A stretch of 64,000 bases of DNA from Aeromicrobium sp. Root495 (GCF_001426755.1 NZ_LMFJ01000001.1:537083-601082); one strand, 5' to 3'; shown: positions 1-7,987, numbered from the stretch's first letter. A program made the numbers and translations. The notes: generated by a model from the letters alone, not told the origin.

Positions 1-198
1 CCCACCGGAAACCTCGACCCCGCCACGAGCGTGGGCATCATGAAGCTGCTCGACCGGATCAACCGCACCGACACCACCGTCATCATGGCCACGCACGACT
101 CCTCGATCGTCGACCAGATGCGCAAGCGCGTCATCGAGCTGCACGAGGGTCACATCGTGCGCGACGAGGCCCGTGGCATCTACGGCTACCAGTCCTGA
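1..198 (+). CDS. ftsE: Cell-division ABC transporter ATPase FtsE, C-terminal end (partial)
   Basis: Only the last 65 residues lie in the window. They begin at [10 protein letters not shown], the Walker B-distal D-loop region of an ABC ATPase, and include MATHD, the H-loop with its switch histidine. The stop is followed after 9 bp by ftsX, the usual FtsE partner, which makes FtsE rather than another ABC ATPase the natural call. FtsE works at the inner face of the septal membrane and, with FtsX, controls peptidoglycan hydrolases by ATP hydrolysis. The Walker A motif and signature lie upstream of the window and cannot be checked. Confidence 0.9.
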   Translation, partial: PTGNLDPATSVGIMKLLDRINRTDTTVIMATHDSSIVDQMRKRVIELHEGHIVRDEARGIYGYQS

Positions 199-207
199 GG
201 ACCCCGC

Positions 208-1122
208 ATGCGAACCACTCTGAGCGAGCTCGGCGCCAGCCTGTCGCGCAACAAGTCCATGACCATCTCCCTCGTGGTCACCATGACCGTGTCCCTGCTC
301 CTGGCGGCGCTCGGTCTGCTCATCCAGAGCCAGGCCGACCGGACCGAGAAGTACTACGGCGACAAGCTGCAGCTGCAGGTCAACCTCTGCACCAAGAACT
401 CGCCCAGCGCCACGTGCCTGGGTGGTGTGGCCACCGACGAGCAGAAGCAGGCCGTCCAGGACGCCCTCGACGACAACCCTGAGGTCAAGAGCTTCGAGGT
501 CCGGTCGGCGGCCGACAACTACGACCGCGCGCGCCAGATCCTCACGCAGTCCGAGACCGGCCGCAAGCAGCTCGAGACCCTCGGTCCCGACGCCTTCCCC
601 GAGACCTACTACGTCACGCTGAAGAACCCGGACGAGTTCGACGGCGTGGTCAGCCAGGTCTCCGGGATGGACGGCGTCGGCAACGTGAGCTCCCTGCGCA
701 AGCTGCTCGGGCCGCTGTTCGAGATCCTCGAGAAGATGCGGTGGGCCGCCCTGGCCACGTCGCTCCTGCTCATCGTCGCGGCGATCCTCCAGGTGTCCAA
801 CACCATCCGGATGACGGCCTACGCCCGCCGGCGCGAGATCGGCATCATGCGACTCGTGGGAGCCTCCAGCTGGCACATCCAGCTGCCCTTCGTGCTGGAG
901 TCGCTCATCGCCGCCCTCATCTCGGCCGCGCTGGCCGCCGGAGGCCTCGCGGCGTTCATGTACTTCGTGGTCTACGGGTACCTGAGGGACACGCTCGGCC
1001 AGCTCACCACCTGGGTCAGGTGGCAGGAGGCGGTCTCCGTCATGGGGTGGACGACGCTCCTCGCGGTGCTGCTCGCGCTCGTCCCGACACTCGTGATGAC
1101 GCGCAAATACCTTGACGTCTGA
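208..1122 (+). CDS. ftsX: Cell-division membrane protein FtsX
   Basis: This 304-residue protein has the FtsX layout: a short cytoplasmic N-terminus, TM1 at about 17-40, an extracellular domain of about 135 residues, then three C-terminal membrane segments near 178-197, 226-255 and 273-297. The stretch ARRREIGIMRLVGAS between TM2 and TM3 is typical of FtsX/MacB-type permeases. FtsX couples FtsE ATP hydrolysis to activation of an extracytoplasmic cell-wall hydrolase. The next gene encodes a secreted coiled-coil M23 protein, a plausible direct partner. The ATG lies 9 bp after the ftsE stop, so the two are probably one transcript. Confidence 0.95.
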   Translation: MRTTLSELGASLSRNKSMTISLVVTMTVSLLLAALGLLIQSQADRTEKYYGDKLQLQVNLCTKNSPSATCLGGVATDEQKQAVQDALDDNPEVKSFEVRSAADNYDRARQILTQSETGRKQLETLGPDAFPETYYVTLKNPDEFDGVVSQVSGMDGVGNVSSLRKLLGPLFEILEKMRWAALATSLLLIVAAILQVSNTIRMTAYARRREIGIMRLVGASSWHIQLPFVLESLIAALISAALAAGGLAAFMYFVVYGYLRDTLGQLTTWVRWQEAVSVMGWTTLLAVLLALVPTLVMTRKYLDV

Positions 1123-1139
1123 GCTTCATCACCTAGAGT
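1112..1139 (+). promoter_or_regulatory. Sigma70-type promoter for the M23 peptidase gene
   Basis: TTGACG at 1112-1117 and TAGAGT at 1134-1139 are separated by 16 bp. The -35 box overlaps the ftsX stop codon. The predicted transcript would have a leader of roughly 35 nt before the ATG at 1180, which is preceded by the Shine-Dalgarno-like AAGGCAGG. This would let the hydrolase be expressed apart from ftsEX. The assignment rests on motif match only. Confidence 0.5.
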
Positions 1140-1179
1140 CACACGAGTAACACCCGCCACTTCTTCCCCAAGGCAGGTC

Positions 1180-2451
1180 ATGACTCGCACGCCCGCAACC
1201 CTCCGCACCTGGGGGCCGCTCCTCACCTTGGTGACGATGCTGGCGCTGCTGGGCACCCTCGTCGCGCCCAGCTGGGCGGGCGAGAAGGACGACCTGAACA
1301 AGAAGAAGGACAGCGTCAACGGCAAGCTCGACGCCGCCAAGCAGAGCTACGACGAGTCGAGCAAGGAGATGGCCGCTGCCGTCGCCTCGCTCAACGCCGT
1401 CCGAGCGAGGCTGGCTGCTGCCAAGGGGAACCTCGGCGCCACCCGCGGCAAGCTCTCGGTGGCCCGTACGCGTGACCAGCAGATGCAGGCCAAGCTCGAG
1501 CGCAGCGAGGCCGCGCTCGCCAAGGCCAAGGAAGAGCTCGACAAGGGCACGGCCCAGGCGGGCCGGGCCGAGAACCAGGTCCGCCAGTTCACGCTCGAGA
1601 CGCTCCAGGAGGGCGACACCGGCCTGAGCGCCTTCAGCGACCTCCTGCAGGGCGAGGACCCCAGCCTCTTCTCCGAGCGGATCAGCCTCTCCGACTCGGT
1701 GGCCGACGCGCAGATCGCGACCCTCCAGCGGCTCGACGCAGCCAAGGTCATGCTCCAGCTCAATCGCGACGAGGTCGAGAAGCTCCGCGACGCCGTGGCC
1801 GCAGCGCGCAAGGCCGCCGCCGCCAACCTCGAGCGCATGAAGGTCCTGGAGCAGCAGGCCCGCAAGCAGACCATCGCGGTCGCCGCACGCGTCTCCGACG
1901 AGCGCTCCGCCAAGCTCGCCGCCAACGAGGTGCTCGCGGCCGACGCCCAGAAGGTCCGCGAGCTGGAGGCCGAGCGCAGTCGCGTGGCCAACCAGCTGGC
2001 CGCGCTGGCCGCCAAGAACAAGAGGGACGGCGGCAAGAGCTCGGGCGGCGACGGAGGCGGCACGCTGTCCTACCCCGTCAACGGACCCATCACCTCGCCG
2101 TACGGCATGCGGGTGCACCCCATCACGGGCGTCTACAAGCTGCACGACGGCACCGACTTCGGCGTCCCCTGCGGCACGCCGGTCCGGGCGGCCGCATCGG
2201 GCACCGTCATCCAGCAGTACTTCAACGGCGCCTACGGCAACCGCGTCCTGCTCGACAACGGCATCAAGCGCGGCGTCAACGTGGTGACGATCTACAACCA
2301 CCTGTCGCGCTTCGTGGTCTCCACCGGCAGCAAGGTCAAGCGCGGACAGCTCATCGCCTACTCCGGCACCACGGGCTACTCCACGGGCTGCCACCTGCAC
2401 TTCATGGTGCTCGCCAACGGCGCGACCACCAACCCCGTCGGCTGGCTCTGA
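1180..2451 (+). CDS. Secreted coiled-coil M23 (LytM-type) peptidoglycan endopeptidase
   Basis: This 423-residue protein has a signal peptide (about 1-33, ending APSWA), a long Ala/Lys/Glu-rich coiled coil to about residue 280, a Ser/Gly linker (KSSGGDGGG) and a C-terminal M23 domain. The zinc ligands appear intact: H and D in LHDGTDFG and the HLHF motif near the end. The coiled coil plus LytM layout is that of EnvC or the NlpC/P60 partner RipC, proteins recruited and activated by FtsEX. Its place directly after ftsX supports a septal peptidoglycan-cleavage role under FtsEX control. That partnership is inferred from position and architecture. Confidence 0.85.
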   Translation: MTRTPATLRTWGPLLTLVTMLALLGTLVAPSWAGEKDDLNKKKDSVNGKLDAAKQSYDESSKEMAAAVASLNAVRARLAAAKGNLGATRGKLSVARTRDQQMQAKLERSEAALAKAKEELDKGTAQAGRAENQVRQFTLETLQEGDTGLSAFSDLLQGEDPSLFSERISLSDSVADAQIATLQRLDAAKVMLQLNRDEVEKLRDAVAAARKAAAANLERMKVLEQQARKQTIAVAARVSDERSAKLAANEVLAADAQKVRELEAERSRVANQLAALAAKNKRDGGKSSGGDGGGTLSYPVNGPITSPYGMRVHPITGVYKLHDGTDFGVPCGTPVRAAASGTVIQQYFNGAYGNRVLLDNGIKRGVNVVTIYNHLSRFVVSTGSKVKRGQLIAYSGTTGYSTGCHLHFMVLANGATTNPVGWL

Positions 2452-2486
2452 CCCTGCCCGCTGGTCCGGTCTGACAGACTGGACCC

Positions 2487-2963
2487 ATGCCCCGCGAGAC
2501 TGGGCGCAAGGTGATTGCGCAGAACAAGAAGGCGCGCCACGACTATCACATCGAGGACACCTTCGAGGCCGGACTGGTCCTCGTGGGCACCGAGGTGAAG
2601 TCGTTGCGTGCGGGTCGCGCATCCCTCGTCGACGGGTTCGGCGAGATCGAGAACGGCGAGGCCTGGCTGCTCCAGGTGCACATCCCGGGCTACTCCCAGG
2701 GGTCGTGGACCAACCACGAGTCGCGGCGCCGTCGCAAGATGCTGCTCAACCGGCACGAGATCGACAAGATCGAGCACAAGGTGCAGGCCAAGGGGCTCAC
2801 GCTCATCCCGCTCTCCCTCTACTTCAGCGACGGGAACGCCAAGGTCGAGATCGCCCTGGCGCGCGGCAAGAAGCAGTACGACAAGCGTCACGCCATCGCG
2901 GAGCGTCAGTTCAAGGCCGACGCCCAGCGCGAGATCGGCCGTCGCCTCAAGGGCATCCGCTGA
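2487..2963 (+). CDS. smpB: SsrA-binding protein SmpB
   Basis: At 158 residues this matches SmpB length. It opens with the family pattern [20 protein letters not shown] and contains [10 protein letters not shown] and the basic tail [14 protein letters not shown]. SmpB binds tmRNA and delivers it to stalled ribosomes for trans-translation. Its RNA partner ssrA lies about 2.4 kb downstream. The ATG sits 6 nt after the hexamer CAGACT (2475-2480), with no Shine-Dalgarno in between, so the mRNA may be leaderless. The ftsE-ftsX-smpB order is shared with mycobacteria; here an M23 gene is inserted. Confidence 0.97.
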   Translation: MPRETGRKVIAQNKKARHDYHIEDTFEAGLVLVGTEVKSLRAGRASLVDGFGEIENGEAWLLQVHIPGYSQGSWTNHESRRRRKMLLNRHEIDKIEHKVQAKGLTLIPLSLYFSDGNAKVEIALARGKKQYDKRHAIAERQFKADAQREIGRRLKGIR

Positions 2964-2964
2964 C

Positions 2965-3822
2965 GTGAGCGCCCTGCGCGCGGGACACGACGTCTTCGAC
3001 GTGCACGTGCACTTCATGCACCCCCGCGTGCTCGCCAAGGTGTGGGCCTACTTCGACGCGGCCGGTCCCAAGCTGGGGCGCGAGTGGCCCATCACGTACC
3101 GGGGGAGCGACGACGAGCGCGTCGAGACGCTGCGCTCGCTCGGCGTGAAGCACTTCTCGGCCCTGTCGTACGCCCACAGGCCCGGCGTGGCCGAGTTCAT
3201 GAACGACTGGACCTACGACTTCGCGGCCCGCGTGCCCGAGGCCCTGACGTGCGCCACCTTCTACCCCGAGCCCGAGGCGGCCGAGTACGTCGCGCGGCGC
3301 ATCGAGGATGGTGCCCAGCTGTTCAAGGCGCACCTGCAGGTCGGGGACTTCCACGCCGACGACCCGCTGCTCGACCGGGTCTGGGGTGCGCTCGAGGACG
3401 CCCAGGTGCCCACCGTCCTGCACGCCGGATCAGGCCCCACGCCCGGCGACTTCACCGGACCGGCGTCGGTGGAGCGGCTGCTCCAGCGGTTCCCGCGGCT
3501 GCCACTCGTGATCGCCCACATGGGCATGCCCGAGACCGAGGAGTTCCTCGACATCGCCTCGCGCTATGACGAGGTCCGCGTGGACACCACCATGGTCTTC
3601 GTCGACTTCTGGGGTGACCCGCCGGTCACGTCGCTGCCGCCACGGCTGCGCGAGCTGCAGCACAAGATCCTCTTCGGATCCGACTTCCCCAACATCCCCT
3701 ACCCGTGGGAGCACCAGGTGCAGGTCCTCGAACGGCTCGACCCGGGCCAGGAATGGCTCGACGACGTACTCTGGAACAACGCCTCCCGGCTGTTCGCCCT
3801 GCCGGCATCGAGCACCCCGTGA
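2965..3822 (+). CDS. Amidohydrolase family 2 metal-dependent hydrolase
   Basis: This 285-residue TIM-barrel protein has the metal-binding HVHF near residues 14-17, LHAGSG and IAHMGMPE at mid-protein (candidate metal and substrate histidines) and FGSDFPN, the conserved late Asp. These fit the PF04909 decarboxylase/hydrolase group (ACMSD-like). The substrate cannot be told. I chose the GTG one base after the smpB stop because the protein then begins just before the first conserved strand; longer in-frame starts would lie inside smpB. The stop overlaps the next gene's GTG by 4 bp, indicating translational coupling with the exporter. Confidence 0.8.
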   Translation: MSALRAGHDVFDVHVHFMHPRVLAKVWAYFDAAGPKLGREWPITYRGSDDERVETLRSLGVKHFSALSYAHRPGVAEFMNDWTYDFAARVPEALTCATFYPEPEAAEYVARRIEDGAQLFKAHLQVGDFHADDPLLDRVWGALEDAQVPTVLHAGSGPTPGDFTGPASVERLLQRFPRLPLVIAHMGMPETEEFLDIASRYDEVRVDTTMVFVDFWGDPPVTSLPPRLRELQHKILFGSDFPNIPYPWEHQVQVLERLDPGQEWLDDVLWNNASRLFALPASSTP

Positions 3823-5204
3823 GCGACCTGCGGCTCGCCAGTGCCCCGGGCCGCTGGCTCCTCGCCGCCATGGTGCTGGGCTCCGGCATGGCCTTCCTCG
3901 ACGGGTCGGTCGTGAGCCTCGCGCTGCCCGCGATCGACCGCGACCTCGACGGCGGCGTGGCCGGGCTCCAGTGGACCGTCAACGGCTACACGCTCTCGCT
4001 CGCCGCGCTCATCCTGGTGGCGGGCTCGCTCGGTGACCGGCTGGGCCGGCGTCGGATGTTCCTCGTGGGCGTCGTGTGGTTCGGTGCGGCCTCGCTGCTG
4101 TGCGCCGTCTCCCAGAACATCGAGATGCTCGTGGCGGCCCGCGTGCTGCAAGGGGTCGGGGGAGCGCTGCTCACCCCCGGCAGCCTCGCCATCATCTCGG
4201 CCTCCATCCACCCCGACGACCGCGGCAAGGCCATTGGCCTGTGGTCGGGCCTGGCCGGGGTGACGACGGCGATCGGCCCGCTCGTCGGGGGCTACCTCGT
4301 CGACGCCGTCGGGTGGCGGGCCGTCTTCTGGATCAACCTGCCGCTCGTGGTGGCCATCGTCTTCATCACCCTGCGTCACGTGCCGGAGTCCAAGGGGGCG
4401 CAGGAGAAGCTCGACCTCGAGGGCGCCGTCCTCACGGTGCTCGCCCTGACGGGTCTGACCTACGGCCTCGTGGCCGGGCAGTGGATCCCGGCCGCCGCCG
4501 GCGTGGTGGTGCTCGTGGCGTTCGTCGTGCACCAGATCCGCTCGCCGCACGCGCTCGTTCCCATGACGCTGTTCGCCGACCGGGTCTTCAGCGCCGCCAA
4601 CATCTGCACCTTCGCCATCTACGGCGCGCTCAGCGGCTCGATGTTCCTGCTCGTGCTGCAGCTGCAGTACGTCGCGGGCTACGGTCCGCTCGAGGCCGGC
4701 CTGGCCACGCTGCCGCTCACGATCCTCATGCTGCTCTTCTCGTCCAAGGCCGGGGCATGGGGCGACCGCGTCGGGCCGCGACTGCCCATGACGCTCGGAC
4801 CGCTCGTCTGTGCGCTCGGACTCGTGCTCTACCTGCGGATCGGTGAGGACGCGTCGTTCTGGCTCGACGTCCTGCCCGGCGCGTTGGTGTTCGGCACCGG
4901 CATCACCCTCCTCGTCGCGCCGCTCACCACCGCGGTGCTGGCTGCGGTCCCGGCCGACCAGACCGGCATCGCGTCGGGCGTGAACAACGCGGTGTCGCGC
5001 ACGGCGGGGCTGCTCGCGGTGGCGGCCATCCCGCCGCTCGCGGGCATCGCCGGCGCCAACTTCGCCGACCCGGCCGTCTTCGACCCGGGCTTCCGCAGCG
5101 GCACCCTCATGTGCGTGGGGCTGCTCGTGGTCGCTGCAGCCACCGCAGCGTTCCTCCTGCGCCCCCACGACCTCGCGCCCACCCCCGAGCCCGCCGAGCG
5201 GTGA
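3819..5204 (+). CDS. MFS multidrug exporter, DHA2 (EmrB/QacA, 14-TM) type
   Basis: This 461-residue, very hydrophobic protein carries DHA2-family signatures: FLDGSVVSLALPAI in TM1, LQWTVNGYTLSLAALIL in TM2, the motif A region GDRLGRRRMF, and motif C-like GPLVGGYLVDAVGWRAVFWIN in TM5. It would export drugs or metabolites by proton antiport. The GTG start overlaps the amidohydrolase stop (GTGA). Longer upstream starts would lie in the preceding gene and add a Pro/Arg-rich non-membrane tail. No adjacent TetR regulator is present, so inducer and substrate are unknown. Confidence 0.88.
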   Translation: MSDLRLASAPGRWLLAAMVLGSGMAFLDGSVVSLALPAIDRDLDGGVAGLQWTVNGYTLSLAALILVAGSLGDRLGRRRMFLVGVVWFGAASLLCAVSQNIEMLVAARVLQGVGGALLTPGSLAIISASIHPDDRGKAIGLWSGLAGVTTAIGPLVGGYLVDAVGWRAVFWINLPLVVAIVFITLRHVPESKGAQEKLDLEGAVLTVLALTGLTYGLVAGQWIPAAAGVVVLVAFVVHQIRSPHALVPMTLFADRVFSAANICTFAIYGALSGSMFLLVLQLQYVAGYGPLEAGLATLPLTILMLLFSSKAGAWGDRVGPRLPMTLGPLVCALGLVLYLRIGEDASFWLDVLPGALVFGTGITLLVAPLTTAVLAAVPADQTGIASGVNNAVSRTAGLLAVAAIPPLAGIAGANFADPAVFDPGFRSGTLMCVGLLVVAAATAAFLLRPHDLAPTPEPAER

Positions 5205-5224
5205 CTCAGCGTCCGTCTGCCGTT

Positions 5225-5291
5225 CGGGCGGTGAGTTAGCGTCCGTTCGGACCCCCGAAGCGTCCTCGAACGGACGCCAAGTCACCGCCCG
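5225..5291. repeat. Long imperfect inverted repeat after the MFS gene
   Basis: Arms of 25 bp (5225-5249 and 5267-5291) match with two mismatches around a 17-nt loop; the core word is GGTGAGTTAGCGTCCGTTCG. A related partial copy (GGTGACTCAGCGTCCGT) begins at the MFS stop codon, about 28 bp before the left arm. This half-copy-plus-palindrome design recurs at 38.4, 48.6 and 62.7 kb. It may act as a terminator between the MFS gene and ssrA; there is no T-run. Confidence 0.7.
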
Positions 5292-5376
5292 ACGGCCCGT
5301 CGGCCCAAGGAATAGTGCTTGTCGGGGGTTGGTTGTACTCTGATGGATGCCCCGCAAGGGGTTTGAAAACTCAAGA

Positions 5377-5745
5377 GGGGCTGATCGGTTTCGACTTTGG
5401 TCGTTTCGATGCAGAAGAAGCGGGTAGAGAAGCCAACGTCATCTCTTAAACGTTCGTTGGAACCCTATAAGTGCCGATTCCAAGCGCACTGACTTCGCCC
5501 TCGCTGCCTGACAGCGACTGGTGAAGGGCAGACCCGGGAGCGTCCCCGTCCCGGATCGTCTGTCTCATCTAGGGGACTTGCTGATCACGCCGTGCCACGT
5601 GGCGTGATCGGGACTTTTTCGTGGCTGAGCCTGTCGGCGACGCGTTCGTCCGAGCGCCGGGGCTGAGAAAAGCGTCAGACGAACTGCACCCGGAGAAGTC
5701 CTGTATCTGCGCCAGAGGACCGGGGTTCGATTCCCCGCAGCTCCA
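5377..5745 (+). ncRNA. ssrA: Transfer-messenger RNA (tmRNA, SsrA)
   Basis: The 5' end GGGGCTG pairs with CAGCTCC at 5738-5744 to form the tRNA-like acceptor stem, with A5745 as discriminator; the encoded sequence continues CTA, so the CCA tail is not encoded. The T-arm GGTTCGATTCC is present. The internal reading frame at 5473-5511 is GCC GAT TCC ... GCC TGA and encodes the tag ADSKRTDFALAA, ending in the ALAA degron. It works with SmpB (2487-2963) to rescue stalled ribosomes and tag products for proteolysis. The 3' end is duplicated downstream. Confidence 0.96.
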
Positions 5746-5755
5746 CTAGACAACG

Positions 5756-5790
5756 ATGGCCCCCGTCGCGCTCAGCGCGACGGGGGCCAT
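5756..5790 (+). terminator. Terminator hairpin after ssrA
   Basis: ATGGCCCCCGTCGCGCT and its exact reverse complement flank a single central base; with a realistic CTCAG loop the stem is still 15 bp. It starts 10 bp after the mature tmRNA end. There is no T-run, as is common for GC-rich intrinsic terminators. Confidence 0.75.
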
Positions 5791-5882
5791 TGCTGTCTCG
5801 TGTGAGAAGGAGCGGTGAATCGAGTCGGGCCCCCCGGCGCGGCGAAGCCGCCTTCGAGGGATCCCCGCAGCTCCACGAGACA

Positions 5883-5921
5883 CGAATGGGCTCGCCCCCG
5901 GTTCTGGGGCGAGCCCATTCG
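5883..5921 (+). terminator. Second strong hairpin, within the ssrA-tail array
   Basis: Arms CGAATGGGCTCGCCCC and GGGGCGAGCCCATTCG pair perfectly over 16 bp around a 7-nt loop. It occupies the same place relative to the second tail copy (5862) as the 5756 hairpin does to the true ssrA end, but its stem sequence is unrelated. That suggests selection for structure or separate origins. Confidence 0.7.
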
Positions 5922-6071
5922 CGTCTCGTGAGCATGACGCGCGCATCGAGTCGGGCCCCGTCACCGCACCGTAGGCGCCAGCAAGGGATCCCCGCAGCTC
6001 CACGAGCCCTGTGCGGCAGACAAGCTGACGAGACTTTGCTACGGTCGTCCTCATCTCAATAGGAGTGCGGT

Positions 6072-6850
6072 GTGGGTCACGAGTCGAGCAACGTCTTGAG
6101 GTCGTCCTGCGCGAGGTCGACCCGGCCCCGTGGACATGGTCCAGGTCGTAGGAAGCCGCGTCGTACCCGTTCGCTCGTAGCCGTAGCCGTAGCCGTACCC
6201 GTTCGCTCGTAGCCGTAGCCGTAGCCGTAGCCGTAGTCGTAGCCGTCGCAGCGACCGCGGCAGTCGTCATTCCTGCACGGAACGGTGGCGGCTCTGCCTT
6301 CGCGTCGTGGGCCGAGACCCCAGTACCCCTGTCCGGCTCGGCTGCCACCGCGGCCGACACGGCCTGCCGGTCAGCTCTTGGGATCGACGACCCACGTGCG
6401 CAACGACTCGTCAGCGAGACGCGAGGGAAGTGGACCCACGTCCTCATCGAAGGCCCATCGGGTGAAGGTGCATGCCTGATGCCCGACGGCGACGCGGACC
6501 GCAAGAACGGGTTCTTCGGCAACTACAACACTGAGCCACCCAAGGCGCCCGTGCCAGCGCGCGACGGCATCGAGGAGACCTGGAACATCGGAGGCTCCGT
6601 CACCGTTCCCGGACGGCTGTCGCTCGGCACCACTGAGGAGTGGTTCACCTGGGTGAGCGGCTACGCGGGGGATGACGTCACCGGCGTCACCGTCCACCCG
6701 CCCGTCGGCCCCGACGTCGAAGCTACGGTCAACGACGGTCGGTTCAGCGCTTGGTGGCCCGCCGGCGAGGTCCGAGGCGACCATCCGGGCGTGGGCGGGG
6801 CTTGGTCCTACAGCGTCACCCTCGTTGACGGGACCACCAGACGGATCTGA
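6072..6850 (+). pseudogene. Frameshifted gene for a signal-anchored extracytoplasmic protein, unknown function
   Basis: From GTG at 6072 (AGGAG at 6061-6065) the frame reads a basic N-terminus (RRKPRRTRS), starts a Val/Ala membrane segment and hits a stop at 6177-6179. The downstream frame is open from 6152 to 6850 but has no start in its first part. The two join perfectly if one copy of a 32-bp tandem duplication (6164-6195, 6196-6227) is removed, giving 248 residues: short cytoplasmic tail, one (VA)n-rich membrane segment, then an extracellular domain including WTHVLIEGPSGEGACLMPDG. A fallback ATG at 6479 with GAAGGTG upstream could make a 123-residue soluble fragment. No family recognised. 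Confidence 0.7.
6164..6227 (+). repeat. Perfect 32-bp tandem duplication with GTAGCC hexamer runs
   Basis: The unit beginning TACCCGTTCGCTCG is repeated exactly, and each copy ends in GTAGCC hexamers that continue past the second copy to about 6246. The unit length is not a multiple of three, so gain or loss of a copy switches the reading frame of the surrounding gene. The hexamers encode Val-Ala pairs of the membrane segment. Confidence 0.85.
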
Positions 6851-6862
6851 CGCTCGACGGTG

Positions 6863-6877
6863 CCCCCCCCGGGGGGG
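6863..6877. other. C8G7 homopolymer palindrome
   Basis: Eight C followed directly by seven G, 12 bp after the stop of the preceding gene. It could form a short hairpin or be a sequencing-error-prone tract. A small inverted repeat CACCTC/GAGGTG follows near 6909-6924. I see no gene between 6851 and 7027. Confidence 0.5.
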
Positions 6878-7027
6878 ATCGCTTGGTCGACAACTTCGCC
6901 TGATGCTTCACCTCCGTGGAGGTGAGCACGTCGAGGATGACCTTGGAAGACCAAACCTCTTCACCGTTCCCAACGACCCCCACCGAGGTGTAACTTCGGT
7001 TTACCACTCGCCGGCCGAAGGCTCCTC

Positions 7028-7987
7028 ATGCGTCTCGCACGTCTCCTTGCTCCTGCCCTCGGGCTCGCACTCGCTGCCTCCGCACTGGGGGGTGCCCCGG
7101 CGCAGGCCGCTCCCGCGCCGTTGCCGGTGCCGTACACGTTCCTGACGTCGGCGGTCATCGCCGGACTGGGCATCGACGCCGATCCGCCGGGCGCCAACAA
7201 CTGGGCGTGCAAGCCGTCGGCCAAGCACCCCAACCCCGTCGTGCTCGTGCACGGGCTCACGGGCAGCAAGGCCACGAACTGGCAGACGTTCTCGCCGTTG
7301 CTGGCCAACGAGGGCTACTGCGTCTTCGCCCTCACCTACGGCCAGATCAAGGGCGTCACCCCGCCCTACGACCAGGTCTTCGGCGGCTTCGGCCCCATGG
7401 AGGAGAGCGCTGCGCAGCTGTCCACCTTCGTCGACAAGGTCCGCGCCTCCACGGGTGCCACCAAGGTCGACATCCTCGGTCACTCCGAGGGCACGGTCGT
7501 GCCCAACTACTATGCCAAGTTCCTCGGCGGCGGCCCCAAGATCGACAAGTACGTCTCCATCGCGCCCATCTGGCACGGCACCGACCTGGCCGCCCTCGGC
7601 ACGCTCAGCCTCATCGGCACGCCGTTCGGCGTCACCCCCATCATCAACGCGGCGCTGAAGCCGTACTTCGCCGCGGGGCCTCAGCTCCTGAAGAACTCGG
7701 ACTTCATCGCCAAGATGCGGTCGGGCGGCGGACCCATCGTCCCGGGGATCACCTACACCAACATCGTCACCCGCTACGACGAGCTGGTCACGCCGTACAC
7801 GAGCGGCATCGAGCCGGGCATGAAGAACTACACGGTGCAGGACTACTGCGCCCTCGACCTGAGCGAGCACTTCCAGATCGTCGCCGACCCCGTGGCCGCC
7901 GCGCTGGTCCTCAACGCTCTCGACCCGAAGAACCCGCGTCCGGTCCCGTGCCGCCTGGTGCTTCCCTTCGTCGGAACAACTCCCTGA
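7028..7987 (+). CDS. Secreted triacylglycerol lipase/esterase (alpha/beta hydrolase)
   Basis: This 319-residue protein starts with a signal peptide (MRLARLLAPALGLALAASAL, cleavage near AQA-AP). The oxyanion strand LVHGLTG is followed by the nucleophile elbow GHSEG, a variant of the lipase GHSQG. A late Asp in TRYDELVTPY and a His in LSEHFQI can complete the triad. Four cysteines in the mature chain could form disulfides, as in the actinobacterial class 2 lipase family. It would act outside the cell on lipid esters. It stands alone, with Lsr2 next in the same direction. Confidence 0.88.
   Translation: MRLARLLAPALGLALAASALGGAPAQAAPAPLPVPYTFLTSAVIAGLGIDADPPGANNWACKPSAKHPNPVVLVHGLTGSKATNWQTFSPLLANEGYCVFALTYGQIKGVTPPYDQVFGGFGPMEESAAQLSTFVDKVRASTGATKVDILGHSEGTVVPNYYAKFLGGGPKIDKYVSIAPIWHGTDLAALGTLSLIGTPFGVTPIINAALKPYFAAGPQLLKNSDFIAKMRSGGGPIVPGITYTNIVTRYDELVTPYTSGIEPGMKNYTVQDYCALDLSEHFQIVADPVAAALVLNALDPKNPRPVPCRLVLPFVGTTP

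Larger units (their letters stand above)
5732..6006 (+). repeat. Tandem array of ssrA 3'-tail copies (att-like direct repeats)
   Basis: TCCCCGCAGCTCCAC occurs at 5732-5746 (inside ssrA), 5862-5876 and 5989-6003, spacings 130 and 127 bp. The two downstream copies share ATCCCCGCAGCTCCACGAG. A second shared word, ATCGAGTCGGGCCCC, lies at 5819-5833 and 5945-5959. Between the copies sit hairpins of different sequence (5756-5790, 5883-5921). The ssrA 3' end is a classic integration target, so this looks like stacked attachment-site scars. It fills most of the gene-free stretch from ssrA to 6071, where I see nothing else except the presumed promoter of the next gene. Confidence 0.8.

Noticed and set aside
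5700-5745. A separate tRNA gene
   Set aside because: The T-arm and acceptor belong to the tRNA-like domain of tmRNA; no anticodon arm is present.
5732-6006. CRISPR-like direct repeats
   Set aside because: Only three copies, about 127 bp apart, derived from the ssrA end; spacers contain terminators and there are no cas genes.
5746-6522. A 258-residue minus-strand ORF over the ssrA-tail array
   Set aside because: It reads through hairpins, att-like repeats and the GTAGCC tract; the Thr/Ala runs come from the repeats, and no ribosome binding site or family is seen.
6072-6877. A live mobile element beyond ssrA
   Set aside because: No integrase, transposase or phage gene is visible; only att-like scars and one unfamiliar gene.
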